A DNA stretch of 64,000 bases. Origin: Ferrimonas futtsuensis DSM 18154. GTDB lineage: Bacteria > Pseudomonadota > Gammaproteobacteria > Enterobacterales > Shewanellaceae. Numbering within the stretch: position 1 is the first letter of the stretch; each line of letters starts with the position of its first letter. Below are positions 52,840-63,240 of the stretch, in pieces. The notes under the pieces were generated by a model. It saw only the letters and a list, made by a program, of their open reading frames with translations. It did no database searches and was not told the DNA's origin. Both the position numbers and the translations under genes were made by a program. The stretch is taken from the NCBI RefSeq assembly GCF_000422645.1, contig NZ_AUGL01000014.1, forward strand, positions 62,001 through 126,000, in the 5' to 3' direction.

Positions 52840-55188
52840 TTAGGCCACAGATTCAAACCCTTCCGGAGGATTTTCCAGAGCCAAGGTCAAAACTTCATCA
52901 ATCCATTGGACCGGATGGATGGCCAAATCCTTCTTCACGTTTTCCGGAATCTCCTCCAGGTCCCGCGCATTCTCTTTAGGAATAAGCACAGTTTTGATGC
53001 CACCGCGATGAGCGGCCAGCAATTTTTCCTTCAGACCACCGATGGGCAGCACCTCACCCCGCAGGGTGATCTCCCCGGTCATGGCCACATCGGCGCGAAC
53101 CGGGTTACCGGTGAGACTGGAGACCAGGGAGGTGCACATGGCGATGCCCGCAGAGGGGCCATCTTTCGGGGTTGCCCCCTCGGGCACGTGCACATGGATA
53201 TCCCGCTTCTCGTAGAAGTCCGGATTGATGCGCAGCTTCTCTGCCCGGGAGCGCACCACGGTCATCGCCGCCTGGATAGACTCCTGCATCACATCACCCA
53301 GGGAACCGGTGTAGGTGAGCTTGCCTTTACCGGCCACGGAGGTGGCTTCGATGGTCAGCAGATCGCCGCCCACCTCGGTCCAGGCCAGGCCTACCACCTG
53401 CCCCACCTGATTGTTCTCTTCCGCCTTGCCATAATCAAAGCGCTGAACACCCAGGAAGTCCTTGAGGTTGTCACCGTTGACGGTCACCGACTTCTGCGAC
53501 TTGTCCAACAGCAGTTGCTTCACCGCCTTACGGCAGATCTTGGAGATTTCACGCTCCAGGCTGCGCACGCCCGCTTCACGGGTGTAATAACGGATGATGC
53601 CGATGATGGCGTCATCTTCTACGGTCACCTCACCGGGCTTGAGGCCATTACGCTTGATCTGCTTGGAGAGCAGATGCTGCTTGGCAATGTTGAGCTTCTC
53701 GTCTTCGGTGTAACCGGAGAGGCGAATCACCTCCATCCGGTCCAGCAGAGGGCCAGGGATATTCATGGAGTTGGAGGTGGCCACAAACATCACGTCAGAC
53801 AGGTCGTAGTCTACTTCCAGATAGTGATCGTTAAAGGCGTTGTTCTGCTCCGGATCCAGCACCTCCAGCAGCGCCGACGCCGGGTCTCCACGCATGTCGG
53901 AGCTCATCTTATCGATCTCATCAAGCAGGAACAGCGGGTTGCGCACTTCTACCTTGGCCATCTTTTGAATCAGCTTGCCAGGCAGTGAACCGATGTAAGT
54001 ACGACGGTGACCGCGGATCTCCGCTTCATCACGCACCCCACCCAGGGCCATACGTACGTATTTACGGCCGGTGGCACGGGCGATGGACTGTCCCAGAGAG
54101 GTCTTACCCACCCCTGGAGGCCCCACCAGGCACAGAATAGGTCCTTTCAGCTGCCTGACTCTGGATTGCACCGCCAGGTACTCCAGGATCCGCTCCTTCA
54201 CCTTCTCCAGACCATAGTGGTCGGCATCCAGTACCTCCTGAGCCCGGGCAATGTCCTTCTTCACCTTGCTGCGCTTGGTCCAGGGCACGCTCACCATCCA
54301 GTCGATGTAGCTGCGCACCACGGTGGCCTCGGCAGACATGGGGGACATCATCTTCAGCTTGTTCAGTTCGGCTTCCGCCTTCTCCTGAGCTTCTTTAGGC
54401 ATGCCCGCATCGGCAATCTTCTTGGAGAGTGCCTCAAACTCGTCGGGCACATCATCCAGCTCGCCCAGCTCCTTCTGAATCGCTTTCATCTGCTCATTCA
54501 GATAGTACTCGCGCTGGCTCTTCTCCATCTGTTTCTTGACGCGGGAGCGGATCTTTTTCTCCACCTGGAGAATGTCGATCTCCGACTCCATCATCGCCAT
54601 CAGGTACTCCAGGCGCTCGGCGACGTTGTCCATCTCCAGGACCGCCTGCTTCTCCTCCAGTTTCAGCGGCATGTGCGCAGCCATGGTGTCTGCCAGGCGC
54701 GCCGCCTCATCGATGCCATTGAGGGAGGTAAGCACCTCAGGAGGAATCTTCTTGTTGAGCTTAATGTAGCCTTCAAACTGGCCGATGGCGGTGCGCACCA
54801 GCACCTCCTCCTCGCGCTCCTCCATCCGCTCTGTTTCCACAAAGCGAGCGTCGGCCACCAGAAAGGGCTCCTCATCGGTAAACTGTTCAATTCGAGCACG
54901 CTGACTGCCCTCGACCAGCACCTTGACGGTACCGTCAGGCAGCTTCAGCAGCTGCAGAATCGACGCCACAGTACCCAGCTGGTAAACATCATCGACCGAG
55001 GGGTCGTCCTGCTCAGCCTCTTTCTGGGCCACCAGCAGAACCTGCTTGTCCTGCTCCATGGCCGCTTCGAGGCAATTGATCGACTTCTGCCGGCCAACAA
55101 ACAGGGGGATCACCATATGGGGGTAGACCACCACATCCCGTAATGGCAAAACCGGGATCTGGACGAGGTCGGAGCGCTCTATTGTCAT
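52840..55188 (-). CDS. lon: ATP-dependent protease Lon
   Basis: A 782-residue cytoplasmic AAA+ serine protease that degrades damaged and regulatory proteins. The N-domain starts [13 protein letters not shown]. The Walker A motif is G-P-P-G-V-G-K-T. The proteolytic serine is S679 in D-G-P-S-A-G, the same position as in E. coli Lon, with the partner lysine in G-G-L-K-E-K. A sigma-32-like promoter lies just upstream, so heat-shock induction is expected. It follows clpX in the conserved order and is separated from it by a terminator. Confidence 0.97.
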   Translation of the reverse strand: MTIERSDLVQIPVLPLRDVVVYPHMVIPLFVGRQKSINCLEAAMEQDKQVLLVAQKEAEQDDPSVDDVYQLGTVASILQLLKLPDGTVKVLVEGSQRARIEQFTDEEPFLVADARFVETERMEEREEEVLVRTAIGQFEGYIKLNKKIPPEVLTSLNGIDEAARLADTMAAHMPLKLEEKQAVLEMDNVAERLEYLMAMMESEIDILQVEKKIRSRVKKQMEKSQREYYLNEQMKAIQKELGELDDVPDEFEALSKKIADAGMPKEAQEKAEAELNKLKMMSPMSAEATVVRSYIDWMVSVPWTKRSKVKKDIARAQEVLDADHYGLEKVKERILEYLAVQSRVRQLKGPILCLVGPPGVGKTSLGQSIARATGRKYVRMALGGVRDEAEIRGHRRTYIGSLPGKLIQKMAKVEVRNPLFLLDEIDKMSSDMRGDPASALLEVLDPEQNNAFNDHYLEVDYDLSDVMFVATSNSMNIPGPLLDRMEVIRLSGYTEDEKLNIAKQHLLSKQIKRNGLKPGEVTVEDDAIIGIIRYYTREAGVRSLEREISKICRKAVKQLLLDKSQKSVTVNGDNLKDFLGVQRFDYGKAEENNQVGQVVGLAWTEVGGDLLTIEATSVAGKGKLTYTGSLGDVMQESIQAAMTVVRSRAEKLRINPDFYEKRDIHVHVPEGATPKDGPSAGIAMCTSLVSSLTGNPVRADVAMTGEITLRGEVLPIGGLKEKLLAAHRGGIKTVLIPKENARDLEEIPENVKKDLAIHPVQWIDEVLTLALENPPEGFESVA

Positions 55189-55246
55189 GGCTCTATTCCA
55201 TTTCAGCTACCGGCCTGCTCCAAACGCAGGCCATCCGTAATTCAGT

Positions 55247-55274
55247 ATATGGGGGCATTTCTGACAGTTTCAAT
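55247..55274 (-). promoter_or_regulatory. Sigma-32 (heat-shock) type promoter of lon
   Basis: On the minus strand ATTGAAA (55274-55268) and CCCCATAT (55254-55247) are separated by 13 bp, close to the sigma-32 consensus CTTGAAA/CCCCATNT. It is about 60 bp before the lon start. Confidence 0.75.
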
Positions 55275-55297
55275 TGTTTATTTGAATTCGAACCAAT

Positions 55298-55327
55298 AAA
55301 AAAGGAGCCCAAATAGGCTCCTTTTTT
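55298..55327. terminator. Terminator between clpX and lon
   Basis: AAAAAAGGAGCC pairs with GGCTCCTTTTTT around CAAATA, 17 bp after the clpX stop. Confidence 0.93.
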
Positions 55328-55343
55328 CAACACACTAGCGAAA

Positions 55344-56624
55344 TCACTCTGATGAAGCCGCCTGGGCATCTGAGCCATCGTAGATCAGGATGGGATCGGA
55401 CTCCCCCTTGATCACAGACTCGTCGATCACCACCTTGCTGACGTTGTCCGCAGAGGGCAGATCGTACATGGTATCCAGCAGCACGCCTTCAACAATAGAG
55501 CGCAGGCCACGGGCACCGGTCTTCCGCGCCATCGCTTTCTTGGCAATGGCACGCAAAGCGTCGTCACGGAACTCCAGATCCACATCTTCCAAAGCGAACA
55601 GGGCACCATACTGCTTGGTCAGCGAGTTCTTTGGCTCCTGCAGAATCTCAATCAGTGCAGACTCATCCAGCTCACCCAGAGTCGCCACCACCGGCAGTCG
55701 GCCAATGAACTCGGGGATCAGACCATACTTCACCAGATCCTCAGGCTCCACCTGTTGAAAGGTTTCGGTCAGTGACTGATTGTCATTCTTTCCACGGACC
55801 TCGGCACCAAAGCCGATGCCGGTGCCGGTCAGGGCACGCTGCTCAATCACCTTGTCCAGGCCGGCGAATGCTCCGCCACAGATAAACAGGATCTTGGAGG
55901 TGTCCACCTGCAGGAACTCCTGCTGGGGATGCTTACGGCCACCCTGTGGCGGAACCGCAGCAACAGTGCCTTCGATCAGCTTCAGCAGCGCCTGCTGCAC
56001 ACCCTCACCGGACACATCCCGGGTAATGGAGGGGTTGTCAGACTTACGGGAGATCTTGTCGATCTCATCGATGTAGACAATGCCGCGCTGCGCCTTCTCT
56101 ACATCATAATCGCACTTCTGCAGCAGCTTCTGGATGATGTTCTCCACATCCTCACCCACGTAACCCGCTTCGGTCAGGGTGGTGGCATCGGCCATGGTGA
56201 AGGGCACATCCAGGAAACGGGCCAGGGTCTCGGCCAGCAGGGTCTTACCCGAACCGGTGGGACCGATCAGCAGAATGTTGCTCTTGCCCAGTTCCACTTC
56301 GGCGTTGTCGCCGCCGTGGCGCAGGCGCTTGTAGTGGTTGTACACCGCCACCGCCAGCACCTTCTTCGCCTGGCCCTGACCAATTACATAGTCATCCAGG
56401 TGAGAGCGGATCTCGTGAGGCGTGGGCAGGCGATCGCTGTCCCGCTTGGGCACCAGCTCCTTGACCTCTTCACGAATGATGTCGTTACAGAGATCCACAC
56501 ACTCATCACAGATATAAACGGAAGGGCCGGCAATCAGCTTGCGTACTTCGTGCTGGCTCTTTCCGCAGAAGGAGCAGTACAGCAGCTTGCTGTTTTCGCC
56601 ATCGCCCTTGGAGATATCACTCAT
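55344..56624 (-). CDS. clpX: ATP-dependent Clp protease ATP-binding subunit ClpX
   Basis: A 426-residue AAA+ unfoldase that feeds substrates to ClpP. The zinc-binding domain has C17, C20, C39 and C42. Walker A is G-P-T-G-S-G-K-T, and the pore loop G-Y-V-G is followed by Walker B (I-V-Y-I-D-E-I-D). The I-G-F tripeptide loop that docks ClpP is visible in [14 protein letters not shown] precedes the ATG. It lies 72 bp after clpP and is probably co-transcribed with it. Confidence 0.97.
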   Translation of the reverse strand: MSDISKGDGENSKLLYCSFCGKSQHEVRKLIAGPSVYICDECVDLCNDIIREEVKELVPKRDSDRLPTPHEIRSHLDDYVIGQGQAKKVLAVAVYNHYKRLRHGGDNAEVELGKSNILLIGPTGSGKTLLAETLARFLDVPFTMADATTLTEAGYVGEDVENIIQKLLQKCDYDVEKAQRGIVYIDEIDKISRKSDNPSITRDVSGEGVQQALLKLIEGTVAAVPPQGGRKHPQQEFLQVDTSKILFICGGAFAGLDKVIEQRALTGTGIGFGAEVRGKNDNQSLTETFQQVEPEDLVKYGLIPEFIGRLPVVATLGELDESALIEILQEPKNSLTKQYGALFALEDVDLEFRDDALRAIAKKAMARKTGARGLRSIVEGVLLDTMYDLPSADNVSKVVIDESVIKGESDPILIYDGSDAQAASSE

Positions 56625-56696
56625 TCAGCTACCTCATCGCTGTGCCCGCCGAAGGGAAAGTCCACCTTAGTGTACGTCACCTCCGGCTGCTTTGCT

Positions 56697-57314
56697 TTAC
56701 TCTGCGCCGCGCTTGGTCAGTACGGAATCGACCAGTCCGTACTCGACGGCTTCCTTGGCACTCATGAAGTTATCCCGGTCGGTATCCCGCTCGATGATCT
56801 CGAGAGGCTGACCGGTGTGCTCAGCCAACAGGCTGTTCAGTTTTTGTTTGATGCCGATGATCTCCTGGGCATGGATGGCGATATCGGACGCTTGGCCCTG
56901 GAAGCCGCCCAGAGGCTGGTGGATCATCACCCGGGAGTTGGGCAGCACATGGCGCTTACCCTTGGCCCCACCGGCCAGCAGGAAGGCGCCCATGGACGCG
57001 GCCTGACCCATGCACACTGTGCTGACGTCGGGCTTGATGAACTGCATGGTGTCATAGATGGACATGCCTGCAGTCACTGACCCACCGGGGGAGTTGATGT
57101 ACAGATAGATGTCCTTGTCCGGGTTTTCGGACTCCAGGAACAGCAGTTGCGCCACCACCAGGTTGGCCATGTGATCTTCTACCGGACCGGTAAGGAAGAT
57201 CACCCGCTCCTTCAGCAGGCGCGAATAGATGTCGTATGAACGTTCACCCTTGGCGGTCTGCTCAACCACCATAGGGACCAAAGCGTTGAGAGGAGATTCG
57301 AGCAAATGCTGCAT
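56697..57314 (-). CDS. clpP: ATP-dependent Clp protease proteolytic subunit
   Basis: A 205-residue serine protease that assembles into the tetradecameric ClpP barrel. The catalytic triad is S107 (Q-A-A-S-M-G), H132 (M-I-H-Q-P) and D181. ATG 57314 gives a short N-terminal propeptide as in E. coli, but AGGA spacing would also suit a TTG at 57320, and ATG 57347 is in frame. It follows tig with 91 bp between and has its own possible promoter there. Confidence 0.95.
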   Translation of the reverse strand: MQHLLESPLNALVPMVVEQTAKGERSYDIYSRLLKERVIFLTGPVEDHMANLVVAQLLFLESENPDKDIYLYINSPGGSVTAGMSIYDTMQFIKPDVSTVCMGQAASMGAFLLAGGAKGKRHVLPNSRVMIHQPLGGFQGQASDIAIHAQEIIGIKQKLNSLLAEHTGQPLEIIERDTDRDNFMSAKEAVEYGLVDSVLTKRGAE

Positions 57315-57405
57315 ATTCAATCCGTTTCCTAACAAAATGGCTCGCATGAGAACAACCCCATACGAGCCATAATATGATCGGCCACAGGGGCCAAGTCAAA
57401 TCAAC

Positions 57406-58716
57406 TTAGGCAGCAGGCTGCTGTTGATTCATGAACTCTTGGAAGTCCACTTCCTTCTCAGAAACTTTAGCATCGGCCATCAGAGCTTCTACAGCTTGCT
57501 CTTCCAGGGCGACATTGCGCATGTTCTGCATCATTTCCTGGTTGTTGTTGTAGTACTCAACAACTTCCTTGGGATCTTCGTAAGCGGAAGCCATGGATTC
57601 GATCAGAGCGGAAACACGCTCCTCTTCCACTTTCAGCTCTTTCTGCTTGATCACTTCACCCAGCAGCAGACCGATGCGAACGCGGCGCTCGGCTTGCTCG
57701 GTGAACAGCTCAGCAGGCAGCTCAGGCATGTTGTTGCCCTGCATGCCGCCGAAGCGCTGCATCGCCTGCTGACGCAGAACATTGATCTCGCCCTCAACCA
57801 GAGGCTTAGGCACGTCAATCTCGTTGGCCTTCAGCAGACCGTCCAGAGCTTGCTCTTTCACCTTGGCTTTCAGGGCCTGGCTCAGCTCGCGCTCCATGTT
57901 CTTGCGGATCTCGGCTTTCAGAGCATCCATACCACCTTCGGTGATGCCGAACTTGGTCACGAACTCGTCGTTCAGCTCAGGCAGAACCTGGGCTTCAACG
58001 GAGTGCAGCTTGATGGCGAACTGAGCGGCTTTGCCTTTCAGGTTCTCGGCGTGGTACTCCTCAGGGAAGGTCACGTCGATGGTGAACTCGTCACCCGCTT
58101 TCTTGCCCATCAGGCCATCTTCGAAGCCGGGGATCATGCGGCCGGAGCCCAGAACCAGCTCGAAACCTTCAGACTTGCCGCCGTCGAAGGCTTCGCCGTC
58201 GATGGAACCTTCAAAGTCCAGCTTAACCTTGTCGTCGTTGGCCGCTTCGCGCTCAACGGCATCGAAAGTAGCATGCTGCTTGCGCAGAGTCTCGATCATG
58301 TTGTCTACGTCGGCATCAGTCACGTCGCAAACAGGCTTCTCGATTTCGATGTCGGTCAGGCCAGCCAGCTCTACCTCAGGGTAGACTTCGAACAGGGCGT
58401 TGAACTGCAGATCTTCACCCTCGTTGTCAGCAACAACCTCGAAGCGAGGGGCGCCGGCAGGGTTCAGCTTCTGCTCAACGATGGCTTCGAAGAACTTCTG
58501 CTGCATCAGCTCACCCAGGGTCTCCTGACGGATGGCAGCGCCGTAGCGCTTCTTGAATACAGACACAGGCACTTTACCGGGACGGAAACCGTCCAGACGT
58601 ACGCGCTTGGCTTCGGCCTTCATCTTCTCAGTTACTTTAGGCTCGAATTCGGCGCTCTCAACGGTAATGGTCAGGCGGCGCTCCAGGCCTTCCAGGGTTT
58701 CAAAAGAAACTTGCAT
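57406..58716 (-). CDS. tig: Trigger factor
   Basis: A 436-residue ribosome-associated chaperone with peptidyl-prolyl isomerase activity. The order is: N-terminal ribosome-binding domain with the signature G-F-R-P-G-K-V-P, a PPIase domain (about 150-245), and a helical C-terminal domain. It shields nascent chains at the exit tunnel. GAGGT precedes the ATG. It heads the tig-clpP-clpX-lon block. A consensus -10 lies about 210 bp upstream, giving a long leader with a strong hairpin. Confidence 0.96.
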   Translation of the reverse strand: MQVSFETLEGLERRLTITVESAEFEPKVTEKMKAEAKRVRLDGFRPGKVPVSVFKKRYGAAIRQETLGELMQQKFFEAIVEQKLNPAGAPRFEVVADNEGEDLQFNALFEVYPEVELAGLTDIEIEKPVCDVTDADVDNMIETLRKQHATFDAVEREAANDDKVKLDFEGSIDGEAFDGGKSEGFELVLGSGRMIPGFEDGLMGKKAGDEFTIDVTFPEEYHAENLKGKAAQFAIKLHSVEAQVLPELNDEFVTKFGITEGGMDALKAEIRKNMERELSQALKAKVKEQALDGLLKANEIDVPKPLVEGEINVLRQQAMQRFGGMQGNNMPELPAELFTEQAERRVRIGLLLGEVIKQKELKVEEERVSALIESMASAYEDPKEVVEYYNNNQEMMQNMRNVALEEQAVEALMADAKVSEKEVDFQEFMNQQQPAA

Positions 58717-58747
58717 TAGGTTACCTCAAGTACTCGTGTTCTTTGTG

Positions 58748-58770
58748 GCCGGTCGTTTATCCCGACCGGC
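58748..58770 (-). other. Hairpin in the tig leader
   Basis: GCCGGTCG pairs with CGACCGGC around a 7-nt loop, about 30 bp before the tig start. No T-run, so probably a leader structure. Confidence 0.4.
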
Positions 58771-58928
58771 GAAAAATCGTGGCGCGGCCCTGTTTCCAAA
58801 CCGCGCAATTCAGGTGTGAATCAACGACTTTAGACCTCGAAGCCCGATGCGTGTCATGGCTCCAAAATCGGCCGAGGTTGCCCGTCGGCGCCTGTCACAT
58901 CCTGCCTAAGCCAATAGTAGGACGCGCC

Positions 58929-58957
58929 ATTATAGCCATAGGTCTATGCGGAGTCGA
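58929..58957 (-). promoter_or_regulatory. Probable tig promoter
   Basis: On the minus strand a perfect TATAAT (58934-58929) with 17-bp spacing from TCGACT (58957-58952), a 4/6 match to the -35 consensus. The rest of 58717-59123 shows no gene. Confidence 0.55.
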
Positions 58958-59123
58958 GACGGCATTGTCAATGGCTGGGGAAGATTTTCGCCAGCGCACT
59001 GTTTAACGCACTTTTCCCGGCAATTTCTGAGGCAGATCAATAGCAGGGCCAGGCGCTGTGGCACTCCCTGGCACCAGCAACCACACTTAGTATAAGAACT
59101 GTCCAGTGTACTGGAGGACGCCC

Positions 59124-59417
59124 ATGCGAGCCCAATACTGTCACATCGGCAATCAGATGATCGAAGTCGCGGTCATCGACGAGGTAATGACCATCAAAGG
59201 ACACGGCAGCCTGTCCGACGTCACCGTGGACATTCCCTACGCAGAGGCACTGGAGGCAGCCAAGGCCTATGTGGAACAGCACGGCGGTGACCTGCCCCAA
59301 CTGTATCGGGCCGGCTGGATGGCGGAGGAAAACCGCTACGAAGAGAAAGGGATCTACTCCAGCAACCCCGACCTTCAGGTCTGGCAGGACCGTAAAGCCA
59401 CAGAGCAAACGAAATAG
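59124..59417 (+). CDS. Hypothetical protein
   Basis: A 97-residue soluble protein with a strong ribosome binding site (GGAGGA six bases before the ATG) and its own terminator. The first half alternates short beta strands (M-I-E-V-A-V-I-D-E-V-M-T-I-K-G), then a helix E-A-L-E-A-A-K-A-Y-V-E-Q-H. I recognise no family. It is divergent from tig and upstream of the tRNA cluster end. Confidence 0.65.
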   Translation: MRAQYCHIGNQMIEVAVIDEVMTIKGHGSLSDVTVDIPYAEALEAAKAYVEQHGGDLPQLYRAGWMAEENRYEEKGIYSSNPDLQVWQDRKATEQTK

Positions 59418-59451
59418 CCCGTAGGGCAGGCACTGTCAAAGAACGAAAAAC

Positions 59452-59475
59452 GCTCTGTTATCACAGGGCTTTTTT
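59452..59475 (+). terminator. Terminator of the hypothetical gene at 59124
   Basis: GCTCTGT pairs with ACAGGGC (one G-U) around TATC, followed by TTTTTT. Confidence 0.75.
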
Positions 59476-59631
59476 CTGAATACACGGTGGAGTGGCCGAT
59501 GGAGATTGAATCCTCAGCAACCGAAACCTAAATTCAATCTATACATATCAGGGACTCAGTCTTCACCCTGGCTCCCCCCGAAATGAATCCGATTGCGGGG
59601 CCAGGCAGAGTTTGACCAGATTGCAGATACG

Positions 59632-59657
59632 AAAAAGCCCCTGAAAATCAGGGGCTT
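59632..59657 (-). terminator. Terminator of the Pro-Arg-His tRNA operon
   Basis: AAGCCCCTGA pairs with TCAGGGGCTT around a 3-nt loop; TTTTC follows on the minus strand, 12 bp after tRNA-His. Confidence 0.9.
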
Positions 59658-59668
59658 AATCTAAATGA

Positions 59669-59745
59669 TGGGGTGGCTGATCGGGCTTGAACCGACGACA
59701 ACCGGAATCACAATCCGGGACTCTACCAACTGAGCTACAGCCACC
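59669..59745 (-). tRNA. tRNA-His (GTG)
   Basis: 77 nt with encoded G at -1 and CCA: 5' GGTGGCTG, D-arm GCTCAGTTGGTAGAG, anticodon loop TTGTGAT, T-arm with GGTTCAAGCC. It is close to E. coli tRNA-His. Confidence 0.96.
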
Positions 59746-59752
59746 ACTGTTA

Positions 59753-59829
59753 TGGCGCACCCGGCAGGATTCGAACCTGCGACCAGCTGCTTAGAAGGCA
59801 GCTGCTCTATCCAACTGAGCTACGGGCGC
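59753..59829 (-). tRNA. tRNA-Arg (TCT)
   Basis: 77 nt with CCA: 5' GCGCCCG, D-arm GCTCAGTTGGATAGAGC, anticodon loop CTTCTAA giving TCT (reads AGA/AGG), T-arm CAGGTTCGAATCCTG. Confidence 0.96.
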
Positions 59830-59892
59830 AAGAAAATGACCAATCCGGTGCATTTTTCGAGTTATCGGCAAACTAGTCAACAACTCTAAAAG

Positions 59893-59969
<77 letters not shown>

Positions 59970-60002
59970 ACAATTTGTTTCTTCTTTTGAGTCCGAGTTG
60001 TT

Positions 60003-60067
60003 TGGAACCAGCTGCTCCCTCTCTTACCCAAAACCGGGGATGCGCTAGCAGGCTGCGCTAATCACCG
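60003..60067 (-). pseudogene. Degenerate second copy of tRNA-Pro
   Basis: The 31 bases 60039-60069 match 59941-59971 at 30 positions, covering the acceptor 5' strand and the D-arm of tRNA-Pro. Beyond that, the anticodon arm and T-arm are only faintly recognisable and no cloverleaf can close. It is probably a decayed tandem duplicate, first in the tRNA operon transcript. Confidence 0.7.
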
Positions 60068-60108
60068 ACTGTTTGTTGTTACGGGTTACCCCTCGACAAC
60101 GGGGGCGA

Positions 60109-60137
60109 ATATTAGCGGTGGTGGCTTCCAAGGTCAA
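60109..60137 (-). promoter_or_regulatory. Promoter of the tRNA operon
   Basis: On the minus strand TTGACC (60137-60132) and TATAAT-like TAATAT (60114-60109) are 17 bp apart. The following TCGCCCCCG is a GC-rich discriminator, as in stringently controlled stable-RNA promoters. Confidence 0.8.
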
Positions 60138-60272
60138 ACACTTTTTTATGCATCCATTTCTAATTGGACAATCCCTGTACTCCAACCACACTAATTTCAT
60201 GACACAGCGCACTTTAGCTGGCAAAATGCGCTGCGGCGTCAACCTATTCAGCTACATAGGAAGTCTGTAGAG

Positions 60273-61127
60273 ATGACAGCAACACTAATAGACGGCAAAG
60301 CCATTGCCGCGTCCGTTCGTCAGAACATCGCCTCACAAGTTCAATCCCGAACCCAACAGGGCCTGCGCGCCCCCGGACTGGCCGTTATCCTGGTCGGCAG
60401 CGACCCCGCCTCCCAGGTTTATGTCGGCAACAAGCGCAAAGCCTGCGAACAGGTTGGCTTTGTCTCCCGAAGTTTCGACCTGCCCGCCGATACCGCTCAG
60501 TCTGATCTGCTGGCTCAGATCGACCTCCTCAATGAGGACCCCAGTATCGACGGCATTCTGGTGCAACTGCCCCTGCCTGAGCACATCGACAGTGCCACCG
60601 TCATCGAGCGCATTCGCCCCGATAAAGATGTGGATGGGTTTCACCCCTACAACGTCGGCCGCCTGGCTCAGCGCATCCCGGTGCTGCGCCCCTGCACGCC
60701 TCTGGGGATCACCCACCTGATCGAATCCACCGGTATCCGCACTCAGGGGCTGCACGCCGTGGTGGTTGGCGCCTCCAACATCGTCGGTCGCCCCATGACC
60801 CTGGAGCTGCTGCTCGGCGGTTGCACCACCACCACCTGCCATAGATTCACCAAGGACCTGCGCCACCATGTGGAGCAAGCTGACCTGCTGGTGGTGGCCG
60901 TAGGCAAGCCCGACTTCATTCCTGGCGAATGGATCAAGCCTGGCGCCATCGTCATCGATGTCGGCATCAACCGCCTGGAGGATGGCCGCCTGGTCGGAGA
61001 CGTGGAGTTCGATGCGGCCAAAGAGCGCGCTGGACACATCACGCCGGTTCCCGGTGGCGTGGGTCCCATGACCATCGCCTGCCTGCTGCAGAACACCCTG
61101 TTTGCCTGCGAGCAGTACCACAGCTAG
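60273..61127 (+). CDS. folD: Methylenetetrahydrofolate dehydrogenase/methenyltetrahydrofolate cyclohydrolase
   Basis: A 284-residue bifunctional cytoplasmic enzyme that interconverts 5,10-methylene- and 10-formyl-tetrahydrofolate using NADP. Catalytic Y50 and K54 (Y-V-G-N-K) are at the E. coli positions. The D-K-D-V-D-G-F motif, the nucleotide loop G-A-S-N-I-V-G-R-P, and the C-terminal [11 protein letters not shown] are all present. AGGAAG lies upstream of the ATG. Its product 10-formyl-THF is also the presumed substrate of HoxX, a metabolic link only. It is divergent from the tRNA operon. Confidence 0.96.
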   Translation: MTATLIDGKAIAASVRQNIASQVQSRTQQGLRAPGLAVILVGSDPASQVYVGNKRKACEQVGFVSRSFDLPADTAQSDLLAQIDLLNEDPSIDGILVQLPLPEHIDSATVIERIRPDKDVDGFHPYNVGRLAQRIPVLRPCTPLGITHLIESTGIRTQGLHAVVVGASNIVGRPMTLELLLGGCTTTTCHRFTKDLRHHVEQADLLVVAVGKPDFIPGEWIKPGAIVIDVGINRLEDGRLVGDVEFDAAKERAGHITPVPGGVGPMTIACLLQNTLFACEQYHS

Positions 61128-61152
61128 GCAGCCTTGAGATAAGGCCCCCAAC

Positions 61153-61180
61153 AAAAAAGCCCGCAATTGCGGGCTTTTTT
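61153..61180. terminator. Bidirectional terminator between folD and cysS
   Basis: AAAAAAGCCCGC pairs with GCGGGCTTTTTT around AATT, between converging genes. Confidence 0.95.
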
Positions 61181-61205
61181 ATCTGGCCGGAACAGGCCCT
61201 AACGA

Positions 61206-62579
61206 TTACTTACGTCGCCAGGTGGTACCGCCGGCACCATCTTCCAGCACAATGCCCATGGCGGTCAGGGCATCCCGGGCCTCGTCGGCCTTGCCCCAGT
61301 CCTTGGCGGCACGAGCATCGTTACGCTGCTTGATCAGGGCTTCGATGGTCGCCACCTCATCCTCATCACCGCCCCCTTGCAGGAACTGCTCTGGCTGCTG
61401 CTGCAAAATACCCAGCACTTCGCCAATCCCCTTCAGGGTCGCCGCCAGGTCTGCGGCCAGCTCAGGATTGTTCTCCTTGGCGATGTTCAGCTCCCGCGCC
61501 AGATCAAACAGCACGGATACCGCTTCCGGGGTGTTGAGGTCGTCGTTCATCGCCTCGCGGAAGCTTGCCTGATAACTCTCCAGTACCTGTCCGCCCTCCG
61601 GGGCACCACGCAGGGCGGTATAGAGCCTTTCCATGGCAGCATGAGCCTGATCCAGATTCTCTTCGGAGTAGTTCAGCTGGCTGCGATAGTGGCTGGAGAG
61701 CAGGAAGTAACGCACCGACTCACCCTGATACACCTTCAGCACGTCACGGATAGTGAAGAAGTTACCCAGAGACTTGGACATCTTCTCCTTGTTCACCTGC
61801 ACCATGCCGGAGTGCATCCAGTAGTTCACGTAGTTGTTGTCGTTGGCACAGCAGCTCTGAGCCACCTCATTCTCGTGGTGAGGGAACATCAGGTCAGACC
61901 CACCGCCATGGATGTCGAACACCTTGCCCAGGTGCTTCTCGTTCATGGCAGAGCACTCGATGTGCCAACCAGGGCGGCCTTTGCCCCATGGAGAATCCCA
62001 GGAGGGCTCACCGGGCTTGGCGCTCTTCCACAGGGCAAAGTCCATGGGGTTACGCTTGGCCTCCTCCACGTCCACCCGGGCGCCAGCCTGCAACTGCTCC
62101 AGGTCCTGCTTGGACAGCTTGCCGTACTCACCGAAGGTGTTCACCTCAAACCAGACATCGCCATTGTCCGAGACATAGGCATGGCCTTTGTCCACCAGGC
62201 GCTGAATGATGTCGATGATTTCAGCCATATGGCCAGTCACCGTTGGGGTGATGTCCGGGCGCAGCAGACCCAGGGCATCGAAATCTTGGTACATCGCCTG
62301 GGTGAATCGGTCCACCAGGGCATCGCAGCTTTCGCCGTTTTCGGCGGCACGGCGGATGATCTTGTCATCTACGTCGGTGATATTACGGACGTAGTTCACC
62401 TCCATGCCCAGGGAGCGCAGGTAACGAACGGCGATATCGAACGCGACGTAGGTGCGACCGTGACCGATGTGACAGTAGTCATAGATGGTGACCCCACACA
62501 CATACATGCCCACCTTGTTGGGGACGATTGGAGTAAAGGTCTCTTTCTGTCTGGTCAGCGTATTAAAAATCTTTAGCAT
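61206..62579 (-). CDS. cysS: Cysteinyl-tRNA synthetase
   Basis: A 457-residue class I aminoacyl-tRNA synthetase charging tRNA-Cys. H-I-G-H is at 37-40, the zinc ligand C28 lies in Y-V-C-G-V-T, and the other ligand region is E-C-S-A-M-N and D-I-H-G-G-G-S-D-L-x-F-P-H-H-E-N-E. K-M-S-K-S is followed by L-G-N-F-F. The length is near that of E. coli CysS (461). It is divergent from ppiB, a pairing common in gammaproteobacteria. Confidence 0.97.
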   Translation of the reverse strand: MLKIFNTLTRQKETFTPIVPNKVGMYVCGVTIYDYCHIGHGRTYVAFDIAVRYLRSLGMEVNYVRNITDVDDKIIRRAAENGESCDALVDRFTQAMYQDFDALGLLRPDITPTVTGHMAEIIDIIQRLVDKGHAYVSDNGDVWFEVNTFGEYGKLSKQDLEQLQAGARVDVEEAKRNPMDFALWKSAKPGEPSWDSPWGKGRPGWHIECSAMNEKHLGKVFDIHGGGSDLMFPHHENEVAQSCCANDNNYVNYWMHSGMVQVNKEKMSKSLGNFFTIRDVLKVYQGESVRYFLLSSHYRSQLNYSEENLDQAHAAMERLYTALRGAPEGGQVLESYQASFREAMNDDLNTPEAVSVLFDLARELNIAKENNPELAADLAATLKGIGEVLGILQQQPEQFLQGGGDEDEVATIEALIKQRNDARAAKDWGKADEARDALTAMGIVLEDGAGGTTWRRK

Positions 62580-62745
62580 TGCACCGCTCGTTATACTGTT
62601 TGACGTTAAGCGAAAATCAAAGGCGATAGTTTATCACGACTTCTCCTGCTGAAAACGGGCTTTTTGGCCATCAGCGAACTGCCCCTTTTCTCATACCTTT
62701 TGCTTAAGGTAAAATTTGTAAACCATTCATAATGAGGTCCCTATT

Positions 62746-63240
62746 ATGGTGACACTGACCACCAATTTCGGCGATATCAAGCTGGAACTTTTTGCCGACA
62801 AGGCTCCTAAAACCGTTGAGAACTTCCTGAACTACGTCAAGCAGGGTTTCTACGACAACACCATTTTCCACCGCGTCATCGACGGCTTCATGGTTCAAGG
62901 TGGTGGTTTCACTCCTGACATGCAGCAGAAGACCGCCGGGGCTGGCGTAGAGAACGAAGCCAACAACGGTATCTCCAATAAAGTGGGCACCATCGCCATG
63001 GCCCGCACCCCGGATCCACACTCCGCCACCGCCCAGTTCTTCATCAACGTGAATGACAACACCTTCCTGGACTTCAAAAGCGAGTCCATGCAGGGTTGGG
63101 GCTACTGCGTATTCGGCCAGGTGGTTGAAGGCATGGATGTGGTTGAGAAGATCAAGGCAGTGAAAACCGGCAACCACGGCATGCATCAGGACGTTCCCCT
63201 GGAATCTGTGGTTATCGAGAGCGCCAAGCTTGAAGACTGA
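62746..63240 (+). CDS. ppiB: Peptidyl-prolyl cis-trans isomerase B (cyclophilin)
   Basis: A 164-residue cytoplasmic cyclophilin, the same length as E. coli PpiB. Signature residues include [13 protein letters not shown] and A-M-A-R-T[13 protein letters not shown]. It has no signal peptide. GAGGT precedes the ATG. lpxH overlaps its last 11 bases, so the two genes are translationally coupled. Confidence 0.96.
   Translation: MVTLTTNFGDIKLELFADKAPKTVENFLNYVKQGFYDNTIFHRVIDGFMVQGGGFTPDMQQKTAGAGVENEANNGISNKVGTIAMARTPDPHSATAQFFINVNDNTFLDFKSESMQGWGYCVFGQVVEGMDVVEKIKAVKTGNHGMHQDVPLESVVIESAKLED

Noticed and set aside
58743-59006. Plus-strand frame between tig and the hypothetical gene
   Set aside because: It overlaps the tig leader hairpin and promoter, lacks a ribosome binding site and has no protein-like composition.
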